Assembly (NCBI RefSeq): GCF_027409185.1
Contig: NC_084468.1
Coordinates: 55,553,001 to 55,617,000, forward strand
DNA from: Cynocephalus volans
Taxonomy: Eukaryota > Chordata > Mammalia > Dermoptera > Cynocephalidae
Reading direction: 5' to 3'
Length of the DNA: 64,000 nt
Below are positions 63,028 to 64,000 of this stretch, one piece after another (position 1 is the first letter of the stretch; each line of letters starts with the position of its first letter). The notes beneath the pieces were generated by a model, which saw only the letters and a program-made list of their open reading frames with translations, had not been told where the DNA came from and did not search any database. The position numbers were made by a program, and so were the translations under genes.

Positions 63028-63095
63028 TGTGCCCATTATGAAAATGCATCTTTTCCTCTTCTGGATCTTGTTTTGCTTTGCTGTAGCCACACCTC
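63028..63095 (-). CDS. EPHA5: EPHA5 exon: proximal juxtamembrane segment, 68 nt
   Basis: After the split codon it reads [20 protein letters not shown], then GH and a split Ile completed by the next exon. The donor is GTAAGC. This is the cytoplasmic segment just after the transmembrane helix; the basic and acidic run is typical of EphA5. It is too short to form a long frame, but its sequence, its phase and the match to the 61589-61714 exon support it. The acceptor is CAGGAG, so either CAG (exon 68 nt) or GAG (65 nt) could be used. CAG is the stronger match and is my choice. Confidence 0.9.
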
Positions 63096-64000
63096 CTGGA
63101 ACAAAGTGAGCTACAATTAGCCACATCTGAAAGTGGTGAATCAATCACGACAAGCCCAGAAGCATGAAACGTAATTAACATTATTGCAACCCTAAACTGA
63201 TTTTCATACTAGTAACATGAAATAACACCAATCCTCCTTTTGGATGAAACCTATTTTCTCAGCCAGTATTCCTTACTCTTAGCAAATTATCTTGCCTAGA
63301 TTTCACTGAGAAGTCTGAAGCCATCCAAGCTTACTTTTTAACTTCACTTCATCAGACATTTTTCTGTTCCCTTCCTCTTTTACTATTTTTGCCAGCTCAC
63401 AGGCCACAGCCTCTTTCAAGATGAATTGCTCAAAAGGTGCTTTTGATCCAACAGTTTCCCACCTTCAACACCTTACATTATTATTTTTTAATTTTTGTTT
63501 TTTGTTTTCTCACCATGAAATTTACCACAACCTGCAACATGTCTCAGCTTCAGTCCCCAAACCTTAGTCTCTTCCGTTTTTCTCGTCCTTGCAAACTACT
63601 CTTATTACTGACAAAAATCTGTACTTCTACGATTCACAAATGACATCTTAATCTCTAAATCCAATGACTTTATCTTGGTTTTTAATCATTGTTGATGGAC
63701 GGCAATCCCTAATGACGATGCTTTTTGCTCCTCTCTACATTTATTTATGGACATTTCCATAGATTCTCTGCCTGAACTTTTATGGTTCTCTCCTCTTAAT
63801 CCATCCATTTCCATCAGTTGAATTAATATATCTATCCCTCTGGTGTGATATATTTTGAGAGTATATTCTTATCCTGATGGATTTATTTCATAGGGATATT
63901 CCACTGGCATTCAAACTCAAAAGACCTGAAAAAGAAATCAATGTACTTCTCTTTTCTTCTTTCAACCATGATCTGCTGCCTTCTTTTCCTGTTAATAACA
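63096..64000 (-). other. EPHA5: EPHA5 intron, partial, with L2-like sequence
   Basis: Upstream intron continuing beyond the window. From about 63300, text such as 'ctctaaatccaatgacttta' and 'tctcagcttcagtccccaaa' looks like a sense L2 fragment. I looked for the extra EPHA5 juxtamembrane exon known from splice isoforms and did not find it here. Confidence 0.5.

Overview
The window is mammalian nuclear DNA, AT-rich and dense in interspersed repeats. It holds one real protein-coding gene, on the minus strand: the 3' half of the Eph receptor tyrosine kinase EPHA5. The source is probably a colugo (Dermoptera). I infer this from two tRNA-derived SINEs (10551-10656 and 14396-14546). The first is little more than a tRNA-Ile-like body plus poly-A, the architecture described for the dermopteran t-SINE family. 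The species call is an inference, not proof.

Layout. Positions 1-1455 are old repeat-like DNA with no recognisable gene. Positions 1456-8179 are a nest of retroelements. An old MaLR-type LTR is split by a decayed, ERV-L-like provirus (1488-7259) with two LTRs, a primer-binding-site candidate and broken gag, pro and pol regions. A second, divergent LTR insertion of the same family (from 7351) sits 91 bp further on in the same host LTR. Positions 8180-18800 are intergenic with hAT, mariner-like, MIR, SINE and LINE remnants. From about 18.8 to 23.35 kb is a repeat-poor block read as the EPHA5 3' UTR.

EPHA5 exons, in transcript order (minus strand, falling coordinates): 63095-63028 (juxtamembrane), 61714-61589 (juxtamembrane and start of kinase), 60876-60691 (glycine loop, catalytic Lys), 47192-47131 (hinge), 45664-45455 (HRD and DFG), 42651-42502 (activation segment, APE), 35566-35373 (C-lobe), 31566-31411 (SAM), 23454-23349 (SAM end and stop). 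All junctions are GT-AG. The nine segments total 1258 nt and keep one open frame: one base completing a codon from upstream, then 418 codons and a stop. The ectodomain, the transmembrane segment and the promoter lie beyond 64000.

The introns hold L2, L1, MIR, MER5-like and Tigger-like elements, microsatellites, and copies of a short palindromic mariner-like element that occurs five times across the window. I found no CRISPR array, functional RNA gene, operon or clearly new molecular system. The most unusual items are the nested provirus with its leader duplication, the divergent LTR, the five-copy palindromic element, the tandem splice acceptor at the juxtamembrane exon and a perfect hairpin in the presumed 3' UTR.
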